This document shows, piece by piece, positions 21,492-28,818 of a DNA stretch of 40,896 nt. Positions within the stretch are counted from its first letter, which is position 1. Each line of letters opens with the position of its first letter. A program made the position numbers and the translations under genes. This DNA comes from Planctomycetota bacterium (GTDB lineage Bacteria > Planctomycetota > JACQVX01), in contig JACQVX010000003.1 of assembly GCA_016209495.1 (NCBI GenBank), positions 1 to 40,896 on the forward strand, read 5' to 3'. Below the pieces are notes generated by a model. The model was not told the origin of the DNA and made no database searches. It saw only the letters and a program-made list of their open reading frames with translations.

Positions 21492-22349
21492 CTACCCCGT
21501 CCAGCGGGCCGTGGGCATCCACCCGTTGGTGGCGTCGCCGGTGCCGCCCCGGCCGTCCACCGCGATGATTCCGCACTCGACGCCGCCGGAGGTGGCCTCG
21601 TCCATGGCACGCCGGCAGGCCTCCTGGGCGCCCAGCTCGCGCATCAGGTCCACACAGCGGCGCGTGAGCCCCAGCCGAAGGATCCCCTCGCCATGGCCCG
21701 TGGCGCTGGCGGCGCCCCAGGGGGCGGCATAGGTCCCCGCGCCGATGACCGCCGAGTCGCCCACCCGCCCGGGGAGCTTCATCCACATGCCGCCGGTGGA
21801 GGTGGCGGCCGCCAGGAGGCCCCGGTCGTCCCGCACCACCGCGCCGATGGTCCCGCCCAGGTCCCCGGTCCTCGCCCGAGCCGCCGCCCGGCGGGCCAGG
21901 TCCCTGCCTCGCGCCAGGTGCCGTAGCCCCTCCCCCGCGCCACCCGATTCCAGGGCCGTGCACATCTCTCGATAGCGTCGCCGGGACTCCGCGGTCACCA
22001 GGTCCGCGGTCGGGAGGCCCTCCTCGGCCGCGAAGCGGGCCGCCCCTTCCCCCGCCAGGAGGACGTGGTCCGTGCGCTCCATGACGCGCCGGGCGGCGCG
22101 AATGGGATTCCTCACCCCCCGGAGGGCCGCTACGGCCCCTGAGCGCCCGTCCGAGGCCATCACGGAGGCGTCCGCCTCCACCTCGCCCTCGGCATTCAGG
22201 CATGCCCCGGTACCCGCGTTGAAGGCGGGGTCCTCCTCCAGGAACACGGCGGCAGCCTCGGCCGCGTCCAGGGCGTCCCCACCGCCCGCCAGGACCTGGC
22301 GGGCCACCTCCACCGCCGCGGCGACGCCGGCCGCACGGGCCCCCTCCAC
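21492..22349 (-). CDS. iaaA: Isoaspartyl peptidase/L-asparaginase, T2 family; 5' end probably disturbed
   Basis: 285 aa from a GTG at 22349. T2 enzymes are made as precursors that cut themselves before a Thr, which then acts as nucleophile. Here it is Thr167 in GDLGGTIGAVVRDD. FNAGTGACLNAEGEVEADASVM, GATSTGGMW-type (AATSTGGMWMKLPGRVGDSAVIGAGTYA) and TGHGEGILR are all present. The family's N-terminal motif (V/I)VHGGAG also exists in frame just upstream (ARTSVIVHGGAGRVASP), but no usable start codon precedes it before the stop of the upstream gene. An ATG at 22392 lies one frame off; one added C at 22386-22389 would give MPRTSVIVHGGAG. So the native protein probably starts there. Confidence 0.85.
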   Translation of the reverse strand: MEGARAAGVAAAVEVARQVLAGGGDALDAAEAAAVFLEEDPAFNAGTGACLNAEGEVEADASVMASDGRSGAVAALRGVRNPIRAARRVMERTDHVLLAGEGAARFAAEEGLPTADLVTAESRRRYREMCTALESGGAGEGLRHLARGRDLARRAAARARTGDLGGTIGAVVRDDRGLLAAATSTGGMWMKLPGRVGDSAVIGAGTYAAPWGAASATGHGEGILRLGLTRRCVDLMRELGAQEACRRAMDEATSGGVECGIIAVDGRGGTGDATNGWMPTARWTG

Positions 22350-22436
22350 GGGCGAGGCGACGCGGCCGGCGCCCCCGTGGACGATGACGCTGGTCCTGGC
22401 ATTTCCCGTTGCGCGGCCCCCCCGCCCGCCGCGGGC

Positions 22437-23708
22437 CTAGTCGCCCTTCTCACGGCGCTGGAAGAGGTCTTCGTAGCTCGTGTAGATGTAGCGGTCGCCG
22501 AGGTAGTTCGGATCCGCCACGAAGGCGTAGCGCTCCGGGTCCAGCCGCGCCACCTCGACCTCGTCCGGCTCCCCCTCCCGGCCGCCCAGGAGCCAGCGCG
22601 CCACGCGGGTCCCGTGGGCCACGAGGATCTCGCTCTCGTCCCGCTTCCAGGTGTAGCCCTTGATGCCCTCGAAGGGGCGCCGGGTGATGGGTGTCCCCTC
22701 CGGCGTGAAAAGGAGGATCTCGCCACGGTTCGCTGCGCTGAACCGGCCGCCCCGGGGGGACCACCAGATGGTATGGAGGTGCTCGCCCTCCTGGAGCTCG
22801 TAGAACTGTTCCACCTTCACCGCCGCCCCGACGAAGCTGACGAGGAAGAGTCCCCTCTCGTGGATGCTGGCCCCGATGACCGGCGGGTAGCGGAAGTAGA
22901 TCACCGCCCGGTCCATGGAGGGCGACCACTCCACGTTCTCGATGGTATCTGTGGGTCGGTCGAGGAGCATCCCCCCCTTGCGCATCTCGCCGTGGGCCTT
23001 CCCGTCGTAGGTCGTGTAGTAGAGCCCGCGGTTGGTCCCGTAGATCAGGCGGTAGGGGGCCTCCGTCGTCCCTCCCCCGCCCTCGAAGACCGAGACCGGG
23101 GGATTGAAGAAGGTGATGCGCTCGTTGTCGAAGGCCCGGAAGAGCTCCGTCGTCGCTCCGGACCCGGTGTCCACCGACATGAGATAGTGCCAGGGGGACT
23201 CGCCGGGCTTGGGGACCTCCTCGATATAGTAGACCCGCTGGCCATGGGGCGACCACTCGATGCCGCGTAGCGCCCCCTTGGACTCCACCAGGATGGCGTT
23301 GCGGCCGTCGGCCAGGTCCAGGACCCGCAGGGTCCGCGCGGGCGAGGGCGCGCCCTCCAGCGTGAGGTCCACGCCGGCCGGCGGCGTGTCGGCGCCCTCG
23401 GGCAGGTCGCCCGCCTCGCGGGGGATCTCGAGGTAGGCGATACGCTGGCCGTCCGGGGACCACTTGTATTCCAGGCAGCGCACCCCGGCGAAGACCCGCT
23501 CCTGCCCCCCGGGGCGCACCACCTTCAGGCGTTCCAGCCTCGGGTCCACCGTGGCGATGCCCTCGCCGGTCGGCGCGATCTGGTAGTTGTGGTTGATGTG
23601 CCCGCCGGTGACCTCGGTCTCCGTCAGCGTCTTCGGGGAGGCGGCGGACGCCCCGCCCTCGGGGACCGCCGAGGTCGTCATGGCGCATTCCAACGGAATG
23701 CCGTCCAC
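22437..23708 (-). CDS. Secreted TolB-like beta-propeller protein (5' end interrupted by TGA)
   Basis: 423 aa in the uninterrupted frame from a GTG at 23708. About six propeller blades are recognisable by repeated W-SPDG/W-SPHG motifs: LEYKWSPDGQRIAYLEI, IEWSPHGQRVYYIEE, VEWSPSMDRAVIYF, IWWSPRGGRFSA and ITRRPFEGIKGYTWKRDESEILVAHG. This is the TolB/WD40-like N-terminal propeller type, a protein-binding or ligand-binding domain without a peptidase domain. The frame upstream contains a signal peptide from 23789, separated by one in-frame TGA (23715-23717), so the native protein was or is exported. Function unknown. Confidence 0.75.
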   Translation of the reverse strand: MDGIPLECAMTTSAVPEGGASAASPKTLTETEVTGGHINHNYQIAPTGEGIATVDPRLERLKVVRPGGQERVFAGVRCLEYKWSPDGQRIAYLEIPREAGDLPEGADTPPAGVDLTLEGAPSPARTLRVLDLADGRNAILVESKGALRGIEWSPHGQRVYYIEEVPKPGESPWHYLMSVDTGSGATTELFRAFDNERITFFNPPVSVFEGGGGTTEAPYRLIYGTNRGLYYTTYDGKAHGEMRKGGMLLDRPTDTIENVEWSPSMDRAVIYFRYPPVIGASIHERGLFLVSFVGAAVKVEQFYELQEGEHLHTIWWSPRGGRFSAANRGEILLFTPEGTPITRRPFEGIKGYTWKRDESEILVAHGTRVARWLLGGREGEPDEVEVARLDPERYAFVADPNYLGDRYIYTSYEDLFQRREKGD

Positions 23709-23714
23709 GTTGGT

Positions 23715-23789
23715 TCAGGTGTATCCCGCGCGGGGCGCCAGGAGGACGCCGAGGGTGGCGAGGGCCACGGACTGGAAGCTCGTCTTCAT
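23715..23789 (-). other. Signal-peptide ORF in frame with the propeller, ended by TGA
   Basis: ATG at 23789 encodes MKTSFQSVALATLGVLLAPRAGYT (24 codons), then TGA, then TNVDGIPLECAMTTS in the same frame. The first 24 residues are a typical signal peptide with AGGGAC binding-site-like bases upstream and a promoter. Possible explanations: nonsense mutation, sequence error, read-through, or a selenocysteine codon. I see no evidence for the last. Confidence 0.6.
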
Positions 23790-23796
23790 GGGAGTC

Positions 23797-23825
23797 CCTC
23801 TATCGCCGCGGTTCCGTCGTCACAA
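23797..23825 (-). promoter_or_regulatory. Promoter of the propeller gene
   Basis: Minus strand TTGTGA (23820-23825), 17-bp spacer, TAGAGG (23797-23802), 7 bases before the ATG at 23789. It begins right behind the terminator of the upstream gene. Confidence 0.5.
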
Positions 23826-23828
23826 CAC

Positions 23829-23870
23829 AAAAAAAGAAGACGCCTCCCGCTGGCGTGCGGGAGGCGTCTT
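23829..23870 (-). terminator. Strong intrinsic terminator of the Cys-rich protein gene
   Basis: Perfect 14-bp stem AAGACGCCTCCCGC/GCGGGAGGCGTCTT (23837-23870) with a 6-nt loop; on the minus strand it is followed by C and seven T (23829-23835). It ends the unit of the gene at 23900-24265. Confidence 0.92.
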
Positions 23871-23899
23871 CCGAGGTCATGAGGACGCGTGCGACCGGG

Positions 23900-24265
23900 C
23901 TACAGGATCACTGCGTCGTAGGCCGCGTCGAACATGGAGGCGTTGGCGTCGCTCGCCGCGGTGCCGGCGTGGTCGTAGCCCACGCTGGTCTGGCGATCGT
24001 TGCCCTCGGAGTTCTGGCACTTGTCGCAGCTCCCATCGCATGTCGTGTCGTCGCAGACGAGGACGTCGCCGAAGCCGTCACCGGCGTTGTCGTCCGCCAC
24101 GTCGTAGTCCGTGTTCATCCCGGACCAGTGATCCGGGACGCCGTCAAACCCCTCGGGGGGCGCCGGCTCGGGGGCCAGGGTCGGCATCCCGCCGCACGCC
24201 AGGACCGGACCCGCACCGAAGAAAACCACCACCACCAGCAGAGCACCGTATCCCAGGAACTTCAT
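23900..24265 (-). CDS. Small acidic Cys-rich secreted protein or lipoprotein
   Basis: 121 aa from the ATG at 24265 (GGGAGG upstream), chosen over the longer frame to 24289. Residues 1-23 form a signal peptide (FLGYGALLVVVVFFGAGPVLA) directly followed by Cys24-Gly-Gly, close to a lipobox. The mature part is acidic (NTDYDVADDNAGDGFGDVLV) and contains Cys71, Cys76, Cys80 and Cys83 in the order Cx4Cx3Cx2C, which could bind a metal or form disulphides. Asp/Gly/Asn runs around 57-68 recall calcium-binding loops. No known family. Single gene with its own terminator; the less GC-rich upstream gap should hold its promoter. Confidence 0.65.
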   Translation of the reverse strand: MKFLGYGALLVVVVFFGAGPVLACGGMPTLAPEPAPPEGFDGVPDHWSGMNTDYDVADDNAGDGFGDVLVCDDTTCDGSCDKCQNSEGNDRQTSVGYDHAGTAASDANASMFDAAYDAVIL

Positions 24266-24423
24266 GGCTGCCTCCCTATCGCTTCCCATTGACCCCTTGC
24301 TCCCTCGTGCACGAGAGTGAAGGGCAGTTCACGGACCGTGTCCACGAAAGAGGCCACATATTCGATAGACCTATAAACTACAGTCGCTTGACATCAGCGC
24401 GGGATGTCTTCACGTGGCGTTGC

Positions 24424-24445
24424 CCTGGCGCCATATGGAGCCAGG
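24424..24445. promoter_or_regulatory. 22-bp interrupted palindrome in an AT-richer gap, possible operator
   Basis: CCTGGC g CCATATGG a GCCAGG, 10 of 11 pairs symmetrical. It lies in the 255-bp gap (24266-24520) between the Cys-rich gene and the gene at 24521-25537. The gap is less GC-rich than its surroundings (e.g. TTCGATAGACCTATAAACTAC at 24361-24381) and has no gene. A TTGACA occurs at 24388-24393 on the plus strand without a convincing -10. Confidence 0.4.
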
Positions 24446-24520
24446 TGTCTCCGAAACCCACACCGGGCGTTCCATGGATACAACTATGTTTCGTGGAAAG
24501 TAGGAGGAGCGGAGAAGGGG

Positions 24521-25537
24521 CTAGTCGCCCCCGGCGGCGCGGATGGTCTCCTGCAGACCCGCCAGGTAGCCCTCGAAGAGCGACCGGTAGTTCTCGAAGC
24601 GCCGCGTCAGGAGGTAACGCGACTTCTCCTCCTGGTTCCGGGCCGAGTCCAGGTACAGCCGGGCGAAGGCCTGGTCCGTGTCCCATTTCGCCGCGCCCTT
24701 GGCGTCGGCCGCCGGGTCGGGCCGCGTGGACGGGTCGGGGATGGCCGCCTCCACGGCATAGCGCCGGGCGTAGGCCCCGTCCAGGTTCGCCAGTTCCAGG
24801 GAGATCCCGTCCAGCTCGTGGACCCAGTCCGCATGGCGCATGTGGACGAAGAGGTCGAGCCATTTCTGGAACTCATGGCCCTGGGCCGCGATCTCCCGCG
24901 ACCGGTCCATCTGGGACTGCTCCCAGCGGGCCGCCCGTTCCGGGGTCATGCGCGCCGGGCTTCCGTCCTTCGGCGGCGCCTCGAATACCTCCCTGGCCTC
25001 CTCCACTTGGCGGAACACCGCCTCCAGGCCCCCCATGTATTCCAGGAAGCGCTGGACCACCTCCCGGTCCTCCCGGGCCGTCTGCAGCTCGTCCCCGAAG
25101 GCCACCTCGACGGAGCCCACCACCTCCTGGAACTCCACGTCCACGCCCCTGGCGCCGCGGAGCGCGTCCTGGATGAACATGGGCTGCTGGCCCAGCATGA
25201 AGTGGGCCTCCAGGACGTAGGTCCCAGAGAGGAGCCGTTTCTCGTAGGGGCCGACGACAAGCTGGAAGCGACCGCCCTTAACCTCCGCACGGTGCCAGTG
25301 GATGACGTCCTTCTCGCCCTTGTAGGCCAGGGCCAGGAAGACGATGGCCCCGTCCGGGTACGGTGCGGCCCCGGCCACGTCCAGCCTCACGGCCCTGGTC
25401 TCCCGGAGGAAGACCACGCTCAGGGGGACCTCCGGCTCCCGCGGCGGTTCCGGGGGCCGTTCCTGGGAGCGGGCGCGCGCCGGCGCCCAGGCCAGCGCCG
25501 CCGCCAGGGACCCGGCGGCCACGGCCTTGCGGTACAC
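24521..25537 (-). CDS. Secreted protein of unknown function
   Basis: 338 aa from a GTG at 25537, only 5 bp after the stop of the GspK-like gene, so in the same operon. Signal peptide at 1-24 (AVAAGSLAAALAWAPARARSQ). Residues 30-110 look like a beta-sandwich (LSVVFLRETRAVRLDVAGAAPYPDGAIVFLALAYKGEKD... and FQLVVGPYEKRLLSGTYVLEAHF); the remainder is helical and charged (VVQRFLEYMGGLEAVFRQVEEAREVFEAPP and later WLDLFVHMRHADWVHELDGI). No catalytic motif. Being co-transcribed with a pseudopilin, it may act at the cell envelope (inference). Confidence 0.7.
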   Translation of the reverse strand: MYRKAVAAGSLAAALAWAPARARSQERPPEPPREPEVPLSVVFLRETRAVRLDVAGAAPYPDGAIVFLALAYKGEKDVIHWHRAEVKGGRFQLVVGPYEKRLLSGTYVLEAHFMLGQQPMFIQDALRGARGVDVEFQEVVGSVEVAFGDELQTAREDREVVQRFLEYMGGLEAVFRQVEEAREVFEAPPKDGSPARMTPERAARWEQSQMDRSREIAAQGHEFQKWLDLFVHMRHADWVHELDGISLELANLDGAYARRYAVEAAIPDPSTRPDPAADAKGAAKWDTDQAFARLYLDSARNQEEKSRYLLTRRFENYRSLFEGYLAGLQETIRAAGGD

Positions 25538-25542
25538 CGGAC

Positions 25543-28500
25543 CTACTCCAGCACGTCCGAGGTGTAGAGCACCCTCGGGCCGGTGAAGAAGGTCAAGGTC
25601 ACGTCGTCCAGATAGGGGGTGGCATTGATGGGCCAGCGGTTCGAGGCATTTGCGACGTTCACGTTGTAGTAGACGGCGTCCGACTTCTCGGCGTGCTCAC
25701 CGGGGAGGAGCCGCCGTCCGCGCCCGGTGTAGACCTCGACCCCGAAGCCCTCCCCCAGGAAGCCGTCATGCCACTCGGTCCAGTCGGTCCCGCCCATGAC
25801 GAAGGGCCGGCCCTCCATGGGCTGCAGCCGCCTCCGGTAGAGACCTCGCGTATTGTCATTGGGCCCGGCGGCGGTGGAGATGGACTGGTCGAAGTAGCGC
25901 GAGCGGGGGAGGTACCGCTGCGCGGAGATGGTCACCTGCCGGATGTAGTGGTGACCGAATACATTGTCCAGGATGGCCGTGCAGTGGTCCCGGATCTCGC
26001 CGCCGGTGGGCGTCCCCACGTACATGAACTCCGGGTCGAACACGGTCGAGCCCGCCGCCAGGGTGACCTCCTGCTCGTAGGGCGCCCTTCCAGCCCCCAC
26101 GAGGACGGTGTCGTTGACCGGGGCGACCCGCGGGTTGTCATCGAAGCTCAGGGGTTCCATGAACTGGCGGATCGCGGGGATGGACCAGTCGATCCAGGTC
26201 CGGATCTGGGTCGGGAAGACGTTGATGACGCTCATCTGGCCATCCACGAAGAGCCTCGCCGAGCCCATGCGCCCATTCCCCGCGGCGTTGTCGTGCTTCC
26301 CGTAGACCAGGGTGATGTGGTGCCACTCCCTGGGCTTCCATCCCGTGACCTTGACCCGGATGGTGTCCCCACTGTCGTGGGCGACCGGGGCCGTCGCCAG
26401 CCCCACCTTGGGGCCCTTGAAGGCGACCCGGGCGTAGACGTAGTCCTGCCCGTTCAGCTCCTTGCGGCGGAAGATCTCGATGGAGTTCTCCTCCTCCATG
26501 GCCGAGAGCTTAGCGGAGACGCCGGCCGCCATGGTGGGGTCGTTGAACTGCGAGAACCAGTCCGGGGCCTTGGGCTGGAGCCTCCGGCCCCAGTAGAAAT
26601 ACGTCTCCTGGACCGGCTTCAGGACCCCCCCGGCCGAGTCCAGGTCCCACAGGGGCTTGACCCAGAGCTCGATGGTCCCGGAGTCCAGGCGGACGTTCAC
26701 ATTGCCGCTCTTGGCGTCCGCGCTGGAGCCGTTGGAGTACTCCAGGTATCCCAGGCCCCGGAGCCCCTCGTGGAAGACCACCCCGTCGTGCATCAGGTCC
26801 GAGGCCCCTTCCCCGTGGAAGAGGGCCGCGGTGTCCACGCCCGGGACGCCGGTCCCCTCCACCGCCCGGGCGTCCACCGCGCGGTTGGGCCGCGTGGCGT
26901 GGGGGCGACCCGACCCCAGCGGCTCGTTCAGGTCGGTCCGTCGGGCGGGGAGCGGGTGGGCCTTCAGGGTCCCGCGCACGAAGCCCAGGAGGAAGTCCCG
27001 GGGCTTCACGACCTGGGAAACCAGACCGTTCAGGACAAGCTGACCGTCGTAGCGCGCCGGGGGGGACAAGGGGGCGAAGGGGGCGTCGCGGCCGCGCTCG
27101 TTGCTGTATTCCGGGACACTGGCCACGCCGAAGTGGACCTCCTGGACGGCACCCCCCACGTCGCGCCGGACGATGGCGTTGACGGGCATCCGGCCGTACT
27201 CGAAGTCGTTCTGCGAGGAGTCCCTCCAGGTCTCGAAGATCCGCACCACCGAGTAGTACTCCCCCTCGGCGACGACACGGCCCTGGGGGTCGAGGACCAT
27301 CCCCAGGGAACTGAGCTCGAAGACGCCCATGGAGTGGAAGCAGAACTCGGTCGTGTAGCTCACCAGGTCGGTCCGGTCCATCGCCAGCACGAGGCCGCCC
27401 TTGACGAAGCGCCGCACCAGGAGGTTCTCGTCCAGCGGCGAGGTGGACCCGTCGGCCCTGAGGTAGTAGCCGTCGTGGAAGAACTCGTCCACGTCCGCGT
27501 TCGAGTTGGCGTGGACCTTCACGAGGGCCCGCTCCTCCTGGCTGAGGGGCCTGGGGGAACCGGTCCCACCGGGGGCGATCTGGACCGTGTCCACGAAGCC
27601 GTAGAAGTCCTTCCAGCCCTTGAAGGGCCGCGAGGTGCCGCTCCCCGGGTCCAGCCGGCGGTCCACGATGGCCTGGGCCAGGCCCTCGGCGGCGGCCTGG
27701 TCCAGCGACACGTCCCACCTGGAACCATCCCGGGCATGGATGCCCTCCAGGACGGCCACCAGGACCTCCCGGGGGGCGGTGTTGACGTTGACCGGGGCGC
27801 GGGGCTCCAGCGCCAGCCGCATGTCCATGACCTCGGTCCCGGAGCCCCCGAAGCGGGCACGAGGGGGACGCAGTGTCGACCCGTCCACCCAGCCGAAGGC
27901 GGTGAGGTAGTCGCCCAGGAGGCCGGCGTAGGCCTCGGACTTGAGGAGGTCGCCGGAGGCCAGGCGCTCGTTGGCGAACTCGGAGCGCAGCGCCCCCCGG
28001 AGGTCCAGCCTGGAACGATAGCCCCCCGCGGGCCGGAGGTCCGCCAGGCGGGTCACGATGCGATCGGTGTCCCCCATCACGGCGGTGCGCACCGGGTCGG
28101 CGCCCGCCGAGTCGCCCAGCTCCCGGCACAGGACCCGTATCATCCCGCCCAGGATCTGACGGTCGGCCATGTTGAGGTGGATCATGCCGGCGCAGTCGAT
28201 GACCTTGAGGGCGTAGACGTCCCCGCCCGCGGTGAGGGTCCCGCCCAGGCTCCCGGAATGGACCACCCTGCGCTCCGTCCCCTGGAATTCCCCGGCCAGG
28301 AAGGAGGGCCGCAAGGTCTCGGCCAGCCGCAGGCCCCGGTCCGGATAGACCCAGCGGTCGTCGATGGAGTCGTAGCTCGAGACGTCCCCCGCCAGGAGCG
28401 GGTTCGCCACGCGCTGGGCCTGGACCGCTCGCGAGCGTTCGATGAGCAGGTTCGTCAGCTCCACCGCGGCCCGGTTGAAGCCTGCCTGGGCGAGGAACCG

Positions 28501-28653
28501 CGCCCGCACCGTGTCCACGAAGGCCGAGGCGGCGCTGGACTCCACGCTCACGGTCACGCTGAAGGCCACCGCGAAGACCGAGACGAGGGTGAGCACCCCC
28601 ATGACGACGACGAGCATCGTCCCGCGGTCCCGTCTCCCAGGGTCCATCATCAT
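25543..28653 (-). CDS. GspK-like pseudopilin fused to a LamG/concanavalin-type domain
   Basis: 1036 aa. The start is the first of three tandem ATG codons at 28653, with GGAGG 7 bp upstream. Residues 8-45 form a pilin-type N-terminus (RRDRG, then TMLVVVMGVLTLVSVFAVAFSVTVSVES); the usual Glu5 is missing, as in GspK. GspK features follow: RFLAQAGFNRAAVEL, a long helical domain with IHLNMADRQILGGMIRVLC and VNVNTAPREVLVAVLEGI, the tip-pilin helix-hairpin-helix style region. The second half holds a LamG-like beta-sandwich (GTIELWVKPLWDLDSAGG, then WHHITLVYG and ARLFVDGQMSVI). GspK is normally about 300-350 aa, so this is triple length. No other secretion genes are near. Perhaps the tip of a type IV filament that binds a sugar or polymer (inference). 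Confidence 0.78.
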   Translation of the reverse strand: MMMDPGRRDRGTMLVVVMGVLTLVSVFAVAFSVTVSVESSAASAFVDTVRARFLAQAGFNRAAVELTNLLIERSRAVQAQRVANPLLAGDVSSYDSIDDRWVYPDRGLRLAETLRPSFLAGEFQGTERRVVHSGSLGGTLTAGGDVYALKVIDCAGMIHLNMADRQILGGMIRVLCRELGDSAGADPVRTAVMGDTDRIVTRLADLRPAGGYRSRLDLRGALRSEFANERLASGDLLKSEAYAGLLGDYLTAFGWVDGSTLRPPRARFGGSGTEVMDMRLALEPRAPVNVNTAPREVLVAVLEGIHARDGSRWDVSLDQAAAEGLAQAIVDRRLDPGSGTSRPFKGWKDFYGFVDTVQIAPGGTGSPRPLSQEERALVKVHANSNADVDEFFHDGYYLRADGSTSPLDENLLVRRFVKGGLVLAMDRTDLVSYTTEFCFHSMGVFELSSLGMVLDPQGRVVAEGEYYSVVRIFETWRDSSQNDFEYGRMPVNAIVRRDVGGAVQEVHFGVASVPEYSNERGRDAPFAPLSPPARYDGQLVLNGLVSQVVKPRDFLLGFVRGTLKAHPLPARRTDLNEPLGSGRPHATRPNRAVDARAVEGTGVPGVDTAALFHGEGASDLMHDGVVFHEGLRGLGYLEYSNGSSADAKSGNVNVRLDSGTIELWVKPLWDLDSAGGVLKPVQETYFYWGRRLQPKAPDWFSQFNDPTMAAGVSAKLSAMEEENSIEIFRRKELNGQDYVYARVAFKGPKVGLATAPVAHDSGDTIRVKVTGWKPREWHHITLVYGKHDNAAGNGRMGSARLFVDGQMSVINVFPTQIRTWIDWSIPAIRQFMEPLSFDDNPRVAPVNDTVLVGAGRAPYEQEVTLAAGSTVFDPEFMYVGTPTGGEIRDHCTAILDNVFGHHYIRQVTISAQRYLPRSRYFDQSISTAAGPNDNTRGLYRRRLQPMEGRPFVMGGTDWTEWHDGFLGEGFGVEVYTGRGRRLLPGEHAEKSDAVYYNVNVANASNRWPINATPYLDDVTLTFFTGPRVLYTSDVLE

Positions 28654-28818
28654 AGGTAGGCCTCCACGGATGGGTACAGACCCCTGCGCCCCGCAGGCGG
28701 CGCAAAACCGATTCCGTCCCCGCCATCCAAGGGACGCCTGCATGTCCGTCCCTCTTGCTGCCCCTCGTCCGTCCTCGACTGGAGACATCTGTGGGCCTGT
28801 CCCACTCCAGTCCGGCCC

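Noticed and set aside
23715-23717. Selenocysteine codon
   Set aside because: The residue lies just behind a signal-peptide cleavage region, no hairpin of SECIS type is evident next to it, and no redox family is involved.
25363-28659. 1098-codon plus-strand frame antisense to the GspK-like gene
   Set aside because: Mirror of the real gene; no start signal and no motifs.
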